A stretch of 64,000 bases of DNA from assembly GCF_000738675.1 (NCBI RefSeq), contig NZ_JPUX01000001.1, positions 1,736,001 to 1,800,000 of the forward strand. Direction: 5' to 3'. The DNA comes from Serratia nematodiphila DZ0503SBS1. GTDB taxonomy: Bacteria > Pseudomonadota > Gammaproteobacteria > Enterobacterales > Enterobacteriaceae. Within the stretch, counting starts at the first letter, position 1. Each line of letters starts with the position of its first letter. The notes beneath the pieces were generated by a model, which saw only the letters and a program-made list of their open reading frames with translations, was not told where the DNA came from and made no database searches. Shown here in pieces: positions 37,972 through 49,372 of this stretch. Both the position numbers and the translations under genes were made by a program.

Positions 37972-38883
37972 TCACCATGGCTCCTTTGAGAATGCCGGCG
38001 TGTTTTCATCCAGAGGGATAGCCTCCTGACGCGGCACGTTTTCCAACCGCCAGTGTTCGATCGCCCAGCTCAATAATAATGGCAGGTCAAGATCTTGCCA
38101 GCTTTCCGGCAGCGGTTGGCGCAGAAATTTCAGTGCGGCGATCAGCACCGGCCGCGGATCGCCTGCGGGCAACGCCGGCGCATGATTTTGCTTCGACAGC
38201 TTGATGCCGTTGGCGCCCAGAGCCAGCGGCAGATGCACATAGGCGGGCACCGGCGCCTGCAGCTGGCGGTAGAGGGCAATTTGGCGCACCGTCGGTTCGA
38301 TCAGATCGGCGCCGCGGACAATCTCGGTCACGCCCTGAAAATGGTCGTCGATCACCACCGCCAGGTTGTAGGCGAACAGCCCATCGCGGCGGCGAATGAT
38401 AAAGTCTTCCCCCGCCAGCGCCGGATCGGCGTGCAATTCTCCCTGCAGGCGATCGTGGAACCGGTAAACAGGGGCGGTCTGACGCAAGCGGATAGCGGCA
38501 CCCTGCGGGCCGAGCTGCAAATCGCGGCAGTGGCCGTCGTACAATCCGCCGATGTGCTGGATGCGGCTGCGGGTGCAGGTGCAGTAATAGCTGAGCCCCT
38601 GGCGCTGCAACAGATCCAGCGCGGCGCGATAGGCGTCGTGACGTTGGGATTGATAGATGACCTGGCCGTCCCAGTGGAGACCATAATGTTCCAGCGCGGA
38701 CAGGATGCGAGCGGCGGCGCCGGGGACTTCGCGCGGCGGGTCGATATCTTCGATGCGAACCAGCCACTGCCCGCGTTGGGCGCGAGCCTGAAGGTAGCTT
38801 CCCAGAGCGGCAATCAGCGAACCGAAATGCAGATCCCCGGAAGGCGATGGGGCAAAGCGCCCCACATAATGACTTTCTTGCAT
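37972..38883 (-). CDS. gluQ: Glutamyl-Q tRNA(Asp) synthetase
   Basis: Attaches glutamate to queuosine in the anticodon of tRNA(Asp). A truncated glutamyl-tRNA synthetase of 303 residues without anticodon-binding domain: the HIGH-like motif is in [13 protein letters not shown], the KMSK-like motif is KLSKQN, and CTCTRSRI with a later Cys forms the zinc site. The start [10 protein letters not shown] follows the family; a longer frame upstream is open into the dksA gap. Operon order dksA-gluQ-pcnB-folK as in E. coli. Confidence 0.94.
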   Translation of the reverse strand: MQESHYVGRFAPSPSGDLHFGSLIAALGSYLQARAQRGQWLVRIEDIDPPREVPGAAARILSALEHYGLHWDGQVIYQSQRHDAYRAALDLLQRQGLSYYCTCTRSRIQHIGGLYDGHCRDLQLGPQGAAIRLRQTAPVYRFHDRLQGELHADPALAGEDFIIRRRDGLFAYNLAVVIDDHFQGVTEIVRGADLIEPTVRQIALYRQLQAPVPAYVHLPLALGANGIKLSKQNHAPALPAGDPRPVLIAALKFLRQPLPESWQDLDLPLLLSWAIEHWRLENVPRQEAIPLDENTPAFSKEPW

Positions 38884-38955
38884 ATCAGAGGGGAGAGGTT
38901 CCCTTTTCTCTGTGCGGCGCACGCAGGTGCGCACGCCGCAGCGGTAACAACGGTA

Positions 38956-39411
38956 TTAGCCGGCCATCTGCTTTTCGCGGATCTCAGCCAGCGTCTTGCA
39001 GTCGATGCACAGATCGGCGGTCGGACGCGCTTCGAGGCGACGAATACCGATCTCCACGCCACAAGATTCGCAGTAGCCGAAATCATCGTCTTCCACTTTC
39101 TTCAGCGTTTTTTCGATCTTTTTGATCAGTTTGCGTTCACGGTCACGGTTACGCAGTTCAAGGCTGAACTCTTCTTCCTGAGTGGCACGGTCGGCCGGAT
39201 CAGGGAAGTTGGCTGCCTCTTCTTGCATATGCGATACAGTACGGTCCACTTCGTCCCTGAGCTGGTTGCGCCACGCTTCAAGAATGCGCTTGAAATGCGA
39301 CAACTGGGCGTCGTTCATGTACTCTTCGCCCGGCTTCTCTTGGTACGGCTCCACCCCAGCGATGGCGAGAATGCTCAAGGACGAGGTTTTACGGTTTTGC
39401 CCTTCTTGCAT
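38956..39411 (-). CDS. dksA: RNA polymerase-binding transcription factor DksA
   Basis: Acts with ppGpp in the secondary channel of RNA polymerase to control rRNA and amino acid promoters. The 151-residue protein has the long coiled coil with the DPADRA tip (the two acidic residues that reach the active site) and the four-cysteine zinc finger CESC...CIDC. Length and sequence are nearly those of E. coli DksA. Confidence 0.98.
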   Translation of the reverse strand: MQEGQNRKTSSLSILAIAGVEPYQEKPGEEYMNDAQLSHFKRILEAWRNQLRDEVDRTVSHMQEEAANFPDPADRATQEEEFSLELRNRDRERKLIKKIEKTLKKVEDDDFGYCESCGVEIGIRRLEARPTADLCIDCKTLAEIREKQMAG

Positions 39412-39594
39412 GTTGCTTCTCCTACATACACACGCACTATCGAATCCCCAATGCGGGGGAAAAACAGGCCGCTATAAATAACAGAAGGAAGGTAGGTTGG
39501 CAATTATTCCTGTCGCCCGCTTGACAATCGTGTGAAGGAGGGCGTATTTGGCGATCGTGCTGGCCGGTTGTCTATTTATAGGGACCCGACTGCG

Positions 39595-40302
39595 CTAATC
39601 GATAAAAAACGGCAGCTTATCGCAGAGATAAATACCGTCAGGTGATAACTTTGCCCCGTAGCAAACCACTTCCACTCCCAACTGCCGGACCTGTGCCAAC
39701 AGCGCCGCATAGCGCTCATCTATATGATGTGCCGGTGCGACCTGCTCAATACCGCTGTGTAACACGGCAAAGAACAACACCGCCCGTTGCCCGCTTTCAA
39801 CCACGCTGAGCAACTCACGCAGGTGCTTTTGCCCTCTGAGCGTTACCGCATCAGGAAAGTAACCACGTTGTTGTTGCAGTAATGTGACTGACTTAACTTC
39901 AATATAGCAGTTAACCCGATTTTCTGCCTGTAATAACAAATCGATACGGCTGTTTTCACCGCCGTATTTCACCTCGCCGCTGATTTTACTGTAACCGGAT
40001 AATTCATTGATTAAATTATGTTCAATCGCCTCGCACACCAGCGCGTTGGCGCGCAGGGTATTGACGCAGATCCAGTGCCCCTGTTGGGTATGGGTCAACT
40101 CCCAACTGTGGGCGTATTTGCGCTTGGGATTGTCCGAGGTGGAGTACCAAACGGTGTCGCCGGGCGTGGCGCAGCCGGTCATGGCGCCGGTATTGGCGCA
40201 GTGCAGCGTAAAGGTTTCCCCTTCCGGGGTGATCACGTCCGCCAGAAAGCGTTTGTAACGTTTGATCAGCGTAGCGGAACGCAGCGGTGGAGAGAAAATC
40301 AT
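39595..40302 (-). CDS. sfsA: DNA/RNA nuclease SfsA family protein
   Basis: A 235-residue protein matching SfsA (sugar fermentation stimulation protein A), a DNA-binding, nuclease-like fold. Recognisable blocks are [20 protein letters not shown] (nuclease-type acidic and Lys residues) and LHCANTGAM near the start. Its physiological role is not settled. The ATG overlaps the thpR stop by ATGA, so the two are translated together. Confidence 0.92.
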   Translation of the reverse strand: MIFSPPLRSATLIKRYKRFLADVITPEGETFTLHCANTGAMTGCATPGDTVWYSTSDNPKRKYAHSWELTHTQQGHWICVNTLRANALVCEAIEHNLINELSGYSKISGEVKYGGENSRIDLLLQAENRVNCYIEVKSVTLLQQQRGYFPDAVTLRGQKHLRELLSVVESGQRAVLFFAVLHSGIEQVAPAHHIDERYAALLAQVRQLGVEVVCYGAKLSPDGIYLCDKLPFFID

Positions 40303-40841
40303 GCGGATGCCTGTTTGGCCAGCGGCCACTGTTCGAGGTGTTGATAGCGGGTGCGGCCGTTTTCGAACACCGACTCATATAAGGAAAAGGCGTCGGCGCT
40401 GAACGCCCAGCCCGGCGTCGCCGGCGGGAGCGCCACCGGCTGGGTGGCGGCGCGCAGCAGCGTGATGTGCGGATGGAACGGCAGCGCGCTTTGATGGCAG
40501 CCGCTGCGTGCGGCCTGCGAACGCAGCAGCTCGGCCAACTGCAGCAGCCCGCGCGGCGCGCGGCGGGTGCCGAGCCAGACCACGCCGGGGCGCGGCCAAT
40601 GGCCGAGATCGTCGAGCCGCATGCTGAAGCCGGGTTGCACGATGCGGCCGGCCAGTTTGCGCAGCGCCAGCTCTTTCTGCGCGCTGACCTCGCCGAGAAA
40701 CGCCAGCGTCAGGTGCAAATTGGACGCCGCCACCGGCCGGCCGGCCTCCGGCGCAAACGCCTCGGCGCGCCAGCGGATCACCTGCTGTTGCAGGGCGTCA
40801 GGCAAGGACAGGGCGAAAAACAGGCGGCGCGAATTGGACAT
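40299..40841 (-). CDS. thpR: RNA 2',3'-cyclic phosphodiesterase ThpR (LigT)
   Basis: 2H phosphoesterase, 180 residues, with the two defining H-x-T/S-x motifs: HLTL (about residue 43) and HITL (about residue 128). Hydrolyses 2',3'-cyclic phosphates and ligates tRNA halves in vitro. The start MSNSRRLFF matches the family. Divergent from hrpB. Confidence 0.92.
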   Translation of the reverse strand: MSNSRRLFFALSLPDALQQQVIRWRAEAFAPEAGRPVAASNLHLTLAFLGEVSAQKELALRKLAGRIVQPGFSMRLDDLGHWPRPGVVWLGTRRAPRGLLQLAELLRSQAARSGCHQSALPFHPHITLLRAATQPVALPPATPGWAFSADAFSLYESVFENGRTRYQHLEQWPLAKQASA

Positions 40842-41030
40842 AAGGACTCGGCAAATGCATGACAAAACGGTCGGGAACAGCGGTAACGTTACTGGCAGCG
40901 GCCCCGCGAGCGGCGCGGCGCACGAATGAGCTCCGTACTATAACTAACGACGCCGCAGTTTGAAAGGCTACGGGGACAAAGCTAATGCTACACTGTACGC
41001 CGTTTAACGCTAACCACTACGGAGAATTCA

Positions 41031-43469
41031 GTGTCTTCATTGCCCGTCAGCGCGGTGCTCGATGAGTTGCTGGCTGCGCTGCAGTCTGCCCCGCAGGTGC
41101 TGTTGCACGCCCCGACCGGCGCCGGTAAATCCACCTGGTTGCCGCTGCAGATCCTGGCTAAGGCCGGGTTGCCGGGGCGCATTATCATGTTGGAGCCGCG
41201 GCGGCTGGCGGCGAAAAACGTCGCCTATCGCCTGGCGCAGCAGCTGGGGGAGGAGCCTGGTCAGACCGTGGGCTACCGCATGCGCGCCGAAAGTAAAAGC
41301 GGGCCGCAAACCCGACTGGAAGTGGTGACGGAAGGCATTCTCACCCGCATGCTGCAGCAGGATGCCGAGCTGCAGGGCGTGTCGTTGGTGATCCTCGATG
41401 AGTTCCATGAACGCAGCCTGCAGGCCGATTTGGCGCTGGCGTTGCTGCTCGACGTGCAGCAAGGGCTGCGCGACGATCTGAAGCTGCTCATCATGTCGGC
41501 CACCTTGGATAACGCTCGCCTGTCGCAGTTGCTGCCGGAAGCGCCGGTAGTGGTGTCTGAGGGGCGCAGTTTCCCGGTTGAACGCCTGTATCAGCCGTTG
41601 GCCAGCCATCAGCGGCTGGAGGACGGCGTAGCGGCGGCGGTGAAGCGGTTGCTGGCCGAACAGCCGGGATCTTTGCTGCTGTTCCTGCCGGGCGTGGCGG
41701 AGATCAATCGGGTGCTGGAGCGATTGACCGGCGAGGTGGCGAGCGATACCGATCTTTGCCCGCTGTATGGTGCCTTGCCTCTGGCGCAACAGCAAAAAGC
41801 GATTCAGCCGGCGGCGCCTGGCCGCCGCAAGGTGGTGCTGGCGACCAACATCGCCGAAACCAGCCTGACGATCGAGGGCATTCGGCTGGTGGTGGACAGC
41901 GGCCTGGAGCGCGTGGCGCGTTACGACGTGCGCAACGGTTTGACGCGGCTGGCGACGCAGCGCATCAGCCAGGCCTCGATGGTGCAGCGTGCCGGGCGCG
42001 CCGGGCGCCTGGAGCCGGGCCTTTGCTGGCATCTGTTCGCCAAAGAACAGGCGGAACGCGCGGCGGAACATGCCGAACCGGATATTTTACAGAGCGATCT
42101 CACCGGCTTTTGGCTCGAACTGTTGCAGTGGGGTTGCCACGATCCGGCGCAGCTGACCTGGCTTGATGCGCCTCCGGCGGCGGCATTGGCGGCGGCCAGA
42201 GCGTTGTTGCGCCGGTTGGGGGCTACGGATGACGGCGACAAACTCACCGCGCCGGGGCGCCAGATGGCCGCGTTGGGATGCGATCCGCGGCTGGCGGCGA
42301 TGCTGGTCGCCGGCGCGACGCTGAGCGCCGACGGCCTGGCGACGGCGGCGTTGTTGGCGGCGTTGCTGGAAGAACCGCCGCGCGGCGGGCAGATGGATAT
42401 CGGTTATTGGCTGAGCCGCCCGCAAGCGAACTGGCGGCAGCGCGCCGCGCAGTTGGCCAAACGCCTGCCGCAACGTGCGGGGCAAGTCGACGTCGAGTTG
42501 GCGCCGCGCCTGTTGGCGTCGGCATTTGCCGATCGCATCGCCCAGCGCCGTGGCCAGGACGGCCGCTACTTGCTGGCTAACGGCATGGGGGCGGCGATGA
42601 ACCAGGATGAGGCGCTGTCGCGCGCGCCCTGGCTGATCGTCCCCAGCCTTTTGCAGGGCCACAACAGCCCCGATGCGCGTATCCTGTTGGCGTTGCCGGT
42701 GGACATCGAAGCGCTGGCGGCGCAGCTGCCGACGATGGTCATGCAGCGCACGGCGGTGGAATGGGATGAAGAGAAGGGCACGCTGCGCGCCTGGAAGCGC
42801 CAGCAGATCGGCCGTCTGACGCTGCGTGCCCAGCCGCTGGCCAAGCCGGCGGACGAAGAGCTTCAGCAGGCGCTGCTCGATTGGGTGCGCGCGCAGGGGC
42901 TGTCGGTGCTTAACTGGGAGGGTGCCGCCGAACAATTGCGGGTGCGCCTGCAGTGTGCGCAAGCCTGGCTGCCGGAGGCGGAGTGGCCGGCGATGGATGA
43001 AGAACCGCTGCTGGCGGCGCTGGATCAGTGGCTGCTGCCGTCGCTGAACGGCGTGCGCGATCTGCGCGGCTTGAAGCAGGTCAACCTCGCCGAGGCGCTA
43101 TCCCGCCTGCTGGACTGGCAGCAAAAGCAGCGGCTGGATAATGCGCTACCCACTCATTACACTGTGCCGACCGGCAGCCGCCTGCCGATCCGTTATGAGG
43201 CCGGCAAACCGCCGGCGCTGGCGGTGCGTTTGCAGGAGATGTTCGGCGAGCAGCGCAGCCCGATGTTGGCGGAGGGTCGCATCCCGGTGGTGCTTGAGTT
43301 ACTCTCACCGGCGCACCGGCCGTTGCAAATCACCGGCGATCTGGCGGCCTTCTGGCAAGGCGCCTACCGCGAGGTGCAAAAAGAGATGAAGGGCCGCTAC
43401 CCGAAACACGTGTGGCCGGACGATCCGGCCACGGCGGTACCGACGCGCCGAACGAAGAAATATCAGTAG
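41031..43469 (+). CDS. hrpB: ATP-dependent helicase HrpB
   Basis: DEAH/RHA-family helicase of 812 residues. Walker A is APTGAGKST, Walker B is LDEFHERS and motif VI is QRAGRAGR; the carboxyl half is the HrpB-specific region ending EMKGRYPKHVWPDDP. The cellular function is not well defined. Translation starts at a GTG, fixed by the conserved MSSLPVSAVLDELL and by GGAGA just before it. Confidence 0.95.
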   Translation: MSSLPVSAVLDELLAALQSAPQVLLHAPTGAGKSTWLPLQILAKAGLPGRIIMLEPRRLAAKNVAYRLAQQLGEEPGQTVGYRMRAESKSGPQTRLEVVTEGILTRMLQQDAELQGVSLVILDEFHERSLQADLALALLLDVQQGLRDDLKLLIMSATLDNARLSQLLPEAPVVVSEGRSFPVERLYQPLASHQRLEDGVAAAVKRLLAEQPGSLLLFLPGVAEINRVLERLTGEVASDTDLCPLYGALPLAQQQKAIQPAAPGRRKVVLATNIAETSLTIEGIRLVVDSGLERVARYDVRNGLTRLATQRISQASMVQRAGRAGRLEPGLCWHLFAKEQAERAAEHAEPDILQSDLTGFWLELLQWGCHDPAQLTWLDAPPAAALAAARALLRRLGATDDGDKLTAPGRQMAALGCDPRLAAMLVAGATLSADGLATAALLAALLEEPPRGGQMDIGYWLSRPQANWRQRAAQLAKRLPQRAGQVDVELAPRLLASAFADRIAQRRGQDGRYLLANGMGAAMNQDEALSRAPWLIVPSLLQGHNSPDARILLALPVDIEALAAQLPTMVMQRTAVEWDEEKGTLRAWKRQQIGRLTLRAQPLAKPADEELQQALLDWVRAQGLSVLNWEGAAEQLRVRLQCAQAWLPEAEWPAMDEEPLLAALDQWLLPSLNGVRDLRGLKQVNLAEALSRLLDWQQKQRLDNALPTHYTVPTGSRLPIRYEAGKPPALAVRLQEMFGEQRSPMLAEGRIPVVLELLSPAHRPLQITGDLAAFWQGAYREVQKEMKGRYPKHVWPDDPATAVPTRRTKKYQ

Positions 43470-43587
43470 GTCGCGATCATTCAAGGTTTGGAATTCAGAT
43501 GTTTCTTCTGGTCAGCGCTGCGGCGTCGGCACAGATTAAGCGACTAATCATGGCCGGCAGTGTCGGCAAGCTCGGAGAACAACAGCC

Positions 43588-46083
43588 ATGGCTGGGGATG
43601 ACCGCGAGCCCATCGGGCGCAAAGGAAAACAACCAAAAAGCACCGCGTCGCGCAAGCCGCCGCGCCGTCGCCGAGACGACGATTATGACGATTACGAAGA
43701 AGACGAGTATGACGATGATGAGTATGAAGAGGAGGAGGAACGCATGCCGCGTAAGGTAAAAGCGACTCCGCCGCGTAAAAAACGCCGCTGGCTCGGCCTG
43801 ATTATCAAACTGATCCTGGTGCTTGCCGTCCTGTTGGCGATCTACGGCGTCTATTTGGATTCCCAGATCCGCAGCCGCATCGACGGCAAAGTCTGGCAAT
43901 TGCCGGCGGCGGTGTACGGCCGCATGGTCAACCTGGAACCGGGCATGCCGTACAGCAAGAAGGAGATGGTCAACCTGCTGGAAGGGATGCAGTATCGCCA
44001 GGTCAGCCGCATGACGCGTCCGGGCGAGTTTACCGTACAGGCCAACAGCATCGAGATGCTGCGTCGCCCGTTCGACTTCCCGGATGGTAAAGAAGGGCAG
44101 ATCCGCGCCCGCCTCGATTTCCAGAACAACCGCCTGGCGAAGATCGAAAACCTGGACAGCGGCCGCAGCTTCGGCTTCTTCCGCCTCGATCCGCGTCTTA
44201 TCACCATGCTGCAGTCGCCGAACGGTGAACAGCGCCTGTTCGTGCCGCGCTCCGGTTTCCCGGATCTGTTGGTGGATACGCTGATCGCCACGGAAGACCG
44301 CCACTTCTATGAGCATGACGGCATCAGCCCGTACTCCATCGGCCGTGCGGTGCTGGCCAACCTGACCGCCGGCCGTGCGGTGCAGGGCGGCAGTACTCTG
44401 ACGCAGCAGCTGGTGAAGAACCTGTTCCTGACCAACGAACGTTCGCTGTGGCGTAAGGCCAACGAAGCCTATATGGCGCTGTTGGTCGATTACCGTTACA
44501 GCAAGGATCGCATTCTGGAGCTGTATCTGAACGAGGTGTATCTCGGCCAGAGCGGCGGCGACCAGATCCGCGGCTTCCCGCTGGCCAGCCTGTATTACTT
44601 CGGCCGCCCGGTGGACGAGCTGAGCCTCGATCAGCAGGCGCTGCTGGTCGGCATGGTCAAGGGCGCGTCGTTGTACAACCCGTGGCGTAACCCGAAACTG
44701 GCGCTGGAACGCCGCAACCTGGTGCTCAAACTGCTGCAGAACCAGGGTGTGATCGACGGCGAGCTGTATGACATGCTGAGCGCGCGTCCGCTGGGCGTAC
44801 AGCCGAAAGGCGGCGTCATTACGCCACAGCCGGCGTTTATGCAGATGGTGCGCCAGGAACTGCAGAGCAAGCTGGGCGATAAGGTCAATGACCTGTCCGG
44901 CGTGAAGATCTTCACCACGCTGGATCCGGTGTCGCAAGACGCGGCGGAAAAAGCGGTCGAAGACGGCATCCCGGCGCTGCGCGCCGCGCGTCACCTGCAG
45001 GATCTGGAGGCGGCGATGGTGATCGTCGATCGTTTCAGCGGTGAAGTGCGCGCCATGGTCGGCGGCGCCAATCCGCAGTTCGCCGGTTTCAACCGCGCCA
45101 TGCAGGCGCGCCGTTTGGTCGGCTCGCTGGCCAAGCCGCCGACGTATCTGACCGCGCTGTCCGAACCGGATAAATACCGCCTCAACACCTGGCTGGCGGA
45201 TGCGCCGCTGTCGCTGAAACAGCCGAACGGCGCCGTCTGGCAGCCGAACAACTATGATCGCAAATTCCGCGGTCAGGTGATGCTGGTGGATGCGTTGGCC
45301 AACTCGCTGAACGTGCCGACGGTGAACCTCGGCCTGTCGGTCGGGCTGGATCAGATCAGCGCCACGCTGCAACGCCTCGGGATCCCGAAAGCGGAGATCA
45401 ACCCGGTGCCTTCGATGCTGCTGGGGGCAATCGGCCTGACGCCGATGGAAGTGGCGCAGGAATACCAGACCATCGCCAGCGGCGGTAACCGTGCGCCGCT
45501 GTCGGCGGTGCGTTCGGTGATCGCCGAAGATGGCACGGTGCTGTACCAGAGCTTCCCGCAGGCGGAGCGCATGGTGCCGGCGCAGGCCGCTTACCTGACG
45601 CTGTACGCGATGCAGCAGGGCGTGGCGCGCGGAACATCCCGCTCGCTGTCGGTGAAGTTCCCGAACTACAACCTGGCGGCGAAAACCGGTACCACCAACG
45701 ATCTGCGCGACAGCTGGTTCGCCGGCATCGACGGCAAGGAAGTGGCGATCGCCTGGGTGGGACGCGATAACAACGGTCCGGCCAAGCTGACCGGCGCCAA
45801 CGGCGCGTTGACCCTCTATCGCCGCTATCTGGAAAATCAGACGCCGCTGCCGCTGATGTTGCAGCCGCCGGAGGGCATTAACCAGATGAGCATCGACTCT
45901 GCCGGCAACTTTATCTGCGGCGGCGGCAGTTGGCGCACCATCCCGGTCTGGACCGACAATCCGCAGGGATTGTGCCAGGCCAGCCAGGCGGCGGTGCAGC
46001 AGCAACAGCAACAACCGGCGGCGGGTGAGCAAAAAGATGGCGATGGCGTCGCCGGCTGGATCAAGGATATGTTCGGCCAGTAA
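43588..46083 (+). CDS. mrcB: Penicillin-binding protein 1B
   Basis: Bifunctional peptidoglycan glycosyltransferase/transpeptidase, 831 residues. An acidic and basic cytoplasmic tail precedes one membrane helix (about 70-90). The UB2H domain follows, then the GT51 domain with [11 protein letters not shown] (catalytic Glu), and the transpeptidase with SLAK (SxxK), SLN (SxN) and KTGTT. The LpoB-activated PBP1b of E. coli is the close homologue. Followed by two hairpins. Confidence 0.97.
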   Translation: MAGDDREPIGRKGKQPKSTASRKPPRRRRDDDYDDYEEDEYDDDEYEEEEERMPRKVKATPPRKKRRWLGLIIKLILVLAVLLAIYGVYLDSQIRSRIDGKVWQLPAAVYGRMVNLEPGMPYSKKEMVNLLEGMQYRQVSRMTRPGEFTVQANSIEMLRRPFDFPDGKEGQIRARLDFQNNRLAKIENLDSGRSFGFFRLDPRLITMLQSPNGEQRLFVPRSGFPDLLVDTLIATEDRHFYEHDGISPYSIGRAVLANLTAGRAVQGGSTLTQQLVKNLFLTNERSLWRKANEAYMALLVDYRYSKDRILELYLNEVYLGQSGGDQIRGFPLASLYYFGRPVDELSLDQQALLVGMVKGASLYNPWRNPKLALERRNLVLKLLQNQGVIDGELYDMLSARPLGVQPKGGVITPQPAFMQMVRQELQSKLGDKVNDLSGVKIFTTLDPVSQDAAEKAVEDGIPALRAARHLQDLEAAMVIVDRFSGEVRAMVGGANPQFAGFNRAMQARRLVGSLAKPPTYLTALSEPDKYRLNTWLADAPLSLKQPNGAVWQPNNYDRKFRGQVMLVDALANSLNVPTVNLGLSVGLDQISATLQRLGIPKAEINPVPSMLLGAIGLTPMEVAQEYQTIASGGNRAPLSAVRSVIAEDGTVLYQSFPQAERMVPAQAAYLTLYAMQQGVARGTSRSLSVKFPNYNLAAKTGTTNDLRDSWFAGIDGKEVAIAWVGRDNNGPAKLTGANGALTLYRRYLENQTPLPLMLQPPEGINQMSIDSAGNFICGGGSWRTIPVWTDNPQGLCQASQAAVQQQQQQPAAGEQKDGDGVAGWIKDMFGQ

Positions 46084-46088
46084 TCGCT

Positions 46089-46117
46089 ACCGGGGCGTCG
46101 GCCCCGGTGAAAGTTTT
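46089..46117 (+). terminator. First hairpin after mrcB
   Basis: ACCGGGGC-GTCG-GCCCCGGT type stem, then GAAAGTTTTTT; likely the main mrcB terminator. Confidence 0.75.
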
Positions 46118-46129
46118 TTCTTTGTTATT

Positions 46130-46158
46130 AAGCCCGTAACCTTGGTTGCGGGCTTTTT
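46130..46158 (+). terminator. Second terminator after mrcB
   Basis: AAGCCCGTAACC / GGTTGCGGGCTT stem with a TT loop followed by a T-run. Together with the first hairpin it insulates fhuA from mrcB. Confidence 0.85.
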
Positions 46159-46276
46159 TATTTTTCTGCTTGTTTTATTTCCCTGCTAACCGCAAGGCTA
46201 AGCGTCTAATCCTTAACCTATTTGCCCTATGAATTCGGCTTGCAGTTTAATTTGGCTTCTGCATAAAATGCGACGC

Positions 46277-46295
46277 TTATAATAATTATTATCGT
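46277..46295 (+). promoter_or_regulatory. Fur box upstream of fhuA
   Basis: The 14-bp palindrome ATAATAATTATTAT (46279-46292) with flanking bases resembles the GATAAT-based Fur consensus and lies 40 bases before the fhuA start. Iron repression of the fhu operon is expected. Confidence 0.7.
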
Positions 46296-46334
46296 TTACA
46301 TTCGTCATTTAATTATTCATCAGAGAAATCAACT

Positions 46335-48527
46335 ATGCCGACCAAGCGTCTTCCATCATTCGCGGCCAAGCAGGGCCGCCTCCCCGTCAGCGCGTTAGCG
46401 ATCACCGTCGCCGCGGCGCTGGGCACGCTGGCGATGCCGGCCTTTTCCGCCGACGCCAAATCGGCCGCCAAGGAAGACACGATTACCGTTGTGGGCGGTA
46501 GCAATACCGCCCAGCAGGAAAGCGCCTGGGGGCCGGTCGGCACCTATGTCGCCAAACGCAGCGCCACCGGCACCAAAACCGATACGCCGATCGAGAAGAA
46601 CCCGCAATCCGTTTCCGTGGTGACGCGTGAAGAGATGGACATGCGCCAACCGGATACGGTGAAGGGCGCGCTGGCCTATGCGCCGGGCGTATTCGCCAGC
46701 CGCGGCAGCTCCACGACCTATGACGCGGTGGCAATCCGCGGCTTCCCGGCCACCAACACCACCCAGTATCTGGATGGCCTGCGGTTGCTGGGCGACAACT
46801 ACAGCGAAGCGTCCATCGATCCTTATTTCCTCGAGCGCGCCGAGCTGCTGCGCGGCCCGGTCTCGGTGCTGTATGGTAAAAGCAACCCGGGCGGTTTGGT
46901 CTCGATGGTCAGCAAGCGACCAACCACCGAGCCGCTGCGCGAAATCCAGTTCAAGATGGGCAGTGACAACCTGTTCCAGACCGGTTTCGATTTCAGCGAC
47001 GCGCTGGACGATCAGGGCATCTATTCCTATCGCCTGACCGGCCTGGCGAAAGACAGCGATACGCAGCAGAACATGAGCAAAGAGAAGCGCTATGCGATCG
47101 CGCCGTCCTTTAGCTGGCGCCCGGATGACAAAACCAACTTCACGCTGCTGGCCAACATTCAAAACGATCCCTATACCGGTTATTACGGCTGGTTGCCGAA
47201 GCAGGGCACGCTGATCCCGTTGCCGGACGGCAGCAAACTGCCGACCGATTTCAACGAAGGCGAAGCCAGCAACTATATGGCGCGCAAGCAGCGGATGATC
47301 GGGTACAGTTTCGAACACGCCTTCAACGATACCTGGGCGGTGCGCCAGAACCTGCGTTATATGCAGGTGGACACCGATATGAAGAGCATCTATGGATTTG
47401 GCTTGTCATCACCGACGACGATCAATCGCGCTTACGTTCAGTCGAAAGAGCACCTGAACAATTTTGCGGTTGATACTCAGGCGCAGGCGAAGGTGAAAAC
47501 CGGCGATATCGACCATACGCTGTTGTTTGGCGTAGATTATTCGCGTATGCGCAACGATATCAATTCCGACTATGGTTCCGCAGACGGCCTGAGCATGACC
47601 CAGCCGCAGTATGGCAATGATGTGGTCAATATCAACTTCCCATACAAGTATTTGAACCGTCAGGAGCAAACCGGCCTGTATGTGCAGGAGCAAGGGGAGT
47701 GGAACCAGTGGCTGTTGACGCTGGGCGGGCGCTATGACTGGGCGAAAACGTCGGCCAATAACCGCGTTCTCGGGTATACCAACGAACGCTCCGATGGGCA
47801 GTTTACCTGGCGCGGCGGATTGAATTACCTGTTCGACAACGGCGTGACGCCGTATTTCAGCTACAGTGAGTCGTTTGAACCGACCCTCGATACGTCAATC
47901 AACGGCCAGACCTTTAAGCCCTCGATCGGCAAGCAGTATGAAGCCGGTGTGAAATTCGTGCCGAAGGATCGCCCAATCGTGTTGACCGGCGCCCTGTATC
48001 AGCTGACCAAGAACAACAACCTGACGCCGGATCCGGATAACGCGCAGTTCAGCGTGCAGAGCGGCGAGATCCGTTCGCGCGGCGTGGAGCTGGAAGCCAA
48101 GGCGGCGTTGAATGCCAACGTCAACCTGATCGCCTCCTATACCTATACCGATGCGAAGTACACCAAGGACAATACCTATCAGGGCAAACCGACCGTCGAG
48201 GTGCCGAAACACATGGCGTCGCTGTGGGCGGATTATACCTTCCACGAAACGGCGGTGAGCGGCCTGACGCTGGGTTCCGGCGTGCGTTAAGTCGGCTCCA
48301 GCTCGAGCTTCAACAGCGATAACTCCACCTTCAAGGTGCCGGACTACACGCTGGTGGACGCGACCATTAAATACGATCTGGCGCGCTTTGGCCTGCCGGG
48401 TTCGTCCGTGGGCGTCAACATCAACAACCTGTTCGACAAGACCTACGTGTCGAGCTGCTACCGCGACTACGCCTGCTACTGGGGCGCAGAACGCCAGGTG
48501 GTCGCCACCGCAACCTTCCGTTTCTAA
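46335..48527 (+). pseudogene. fhuA: Ferrichrome TonB-dependent receptor FhuA, interrupted by an in-frame TAA
   Basis: Outer-membrane ferrichrome receptor. Signal peptide (about 1-38), TonB box DTITVVG, plug domain and beta-barrel match E. coli FhuA. After residue 651 (...LTLGSGVR) the frame meets TAA at 48288-48290; the same frame then continues with 78 more residues matching FhuA to the terminal ERQVVATATFRF. The FhuA residue there is tyrosine, so a TAC or TAT codon has probably become TAA. The truncated product would lack the last barrel strands and the C-terminal Phe needed for assembly. There is no frameshift. A sequencing error is the main alternative. The extracellular segment matching gating loop L4 is much shorter than in E. 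coli. Confidence 0.9.
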
Positions 48528-48574
48528 CCGGATAGCCGGGGCGGCGCCGCGTCGCCCCGGACAAAGCAGGATCT

Positions 48575-49372
48575 ATGCAGGACAAACTTCTTAATCCCGG
48601 CGCGACCTTCGCGCTGGATAACGCCAGTTTCGCCGTCCCCGGCCGGGTGCTGCTGCAACCGCTGTCGCTCAGTTTTCCCCAGGGCAAAGTCTGCGGCCTG
48701 ATCGGCCATAACGGTTCCGGTAAATCCACCCTGTTGAAACTGCTCGGGCGGCACCATGCGCCCAGCGGCGGCCAGGTACTGCTCAATCGGCAGCCGTTGG
48801 CGCAGTGGGACAGCAAATCCTTCGCCCGCCAGGTGGCCTACCTGCCGCAGCAATTGCCGGCGGCGGAAGGCATGACGGTGCGCGAGCTGGTGGCCGTCGG
48901 CCGCTATCCGTGGCATGGCGCGCTGGGGCGTTTTGGCGCCAACGATCGTCAACAGGTGGAAGAGGCCATCGCGCTGGTGGGCTTGAAGCCGTTCGCCCAC
49001 CGGCTGGTGGACAGCCTTTCCGGCGGCGAGCGCCAACGCGCCTGGCTGGCGATGATGGTGGCGCAGGACAGCCGCTGCCTGCTGCTCGACGAGCCGACCT
49101 CGGCGCTGGACATCGCGCACCAGGTCGAGGTGCTGGCGCTGATCCAGCGCCTGAGCCGCGAACGCGATCTTACGGTGATCGCCGTACTGCACGACATCAA
49201 CATGGCGGCGCGCTACTGCGACCATTTGGTGGCGCTGCGCGGCGGTGAAATGATCGCCCAGGGCGGCCCGCTGGAGCTGATGCAGGGGCCGGTGCTGGAG
49301 CAAATTTACGGTATTCCTATGGGTACGTTGCCGCATCCGAGCGGCGGCGCGCCGGTGAGTTTTGTCTACTGA
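48575..49372 (+). CDS. fhuC: Fe(3+)-hydroxamate ABC transporter ATPase
   Basis: ATPase of the ferric hydroxamate importer, 265 residues: Walker A GHNGSGKST, signature LSGGERQRAWL, Walker B LLLDEPTSAL. The stop overlaps the fhuD start. It remains intact even though fhuA upstream is broken; other hydroxamate receptors could still feed the importer, but polarity from the fhuA stop could lower its expression. Confidence 0.95.
   Translation: MQDKLLNPGATFALDNASFAVPGRVLLQPLSLSFPQGKVCGLIGHNGSGKSTLLKLLGRHHAPSGGQVLLNRQPLAQWDSKSFARQVAYLPQQLPAAEGMTVRELVAVGRYPWHGALGRFGANDRQQVEEAIALVGLKPFAHRLVDSLSGGERQRAWLAMMVAQDSRCLLLDEPTSALDIAHQVEVLALIQRLSRERDLTVIAVLHDINMAARYCDHLVALRGGEMIAQGGPLELMQGPVLEQIYGIPMGTLPHPSGGAPVSFVY

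Noticed and set aside
43495..46032. An 845-codon minus-strand frame opposite mrcB
   Set aside because: Rich in Arg, His and Gln without motifs, and mrcB on the other strand is unmistakable.
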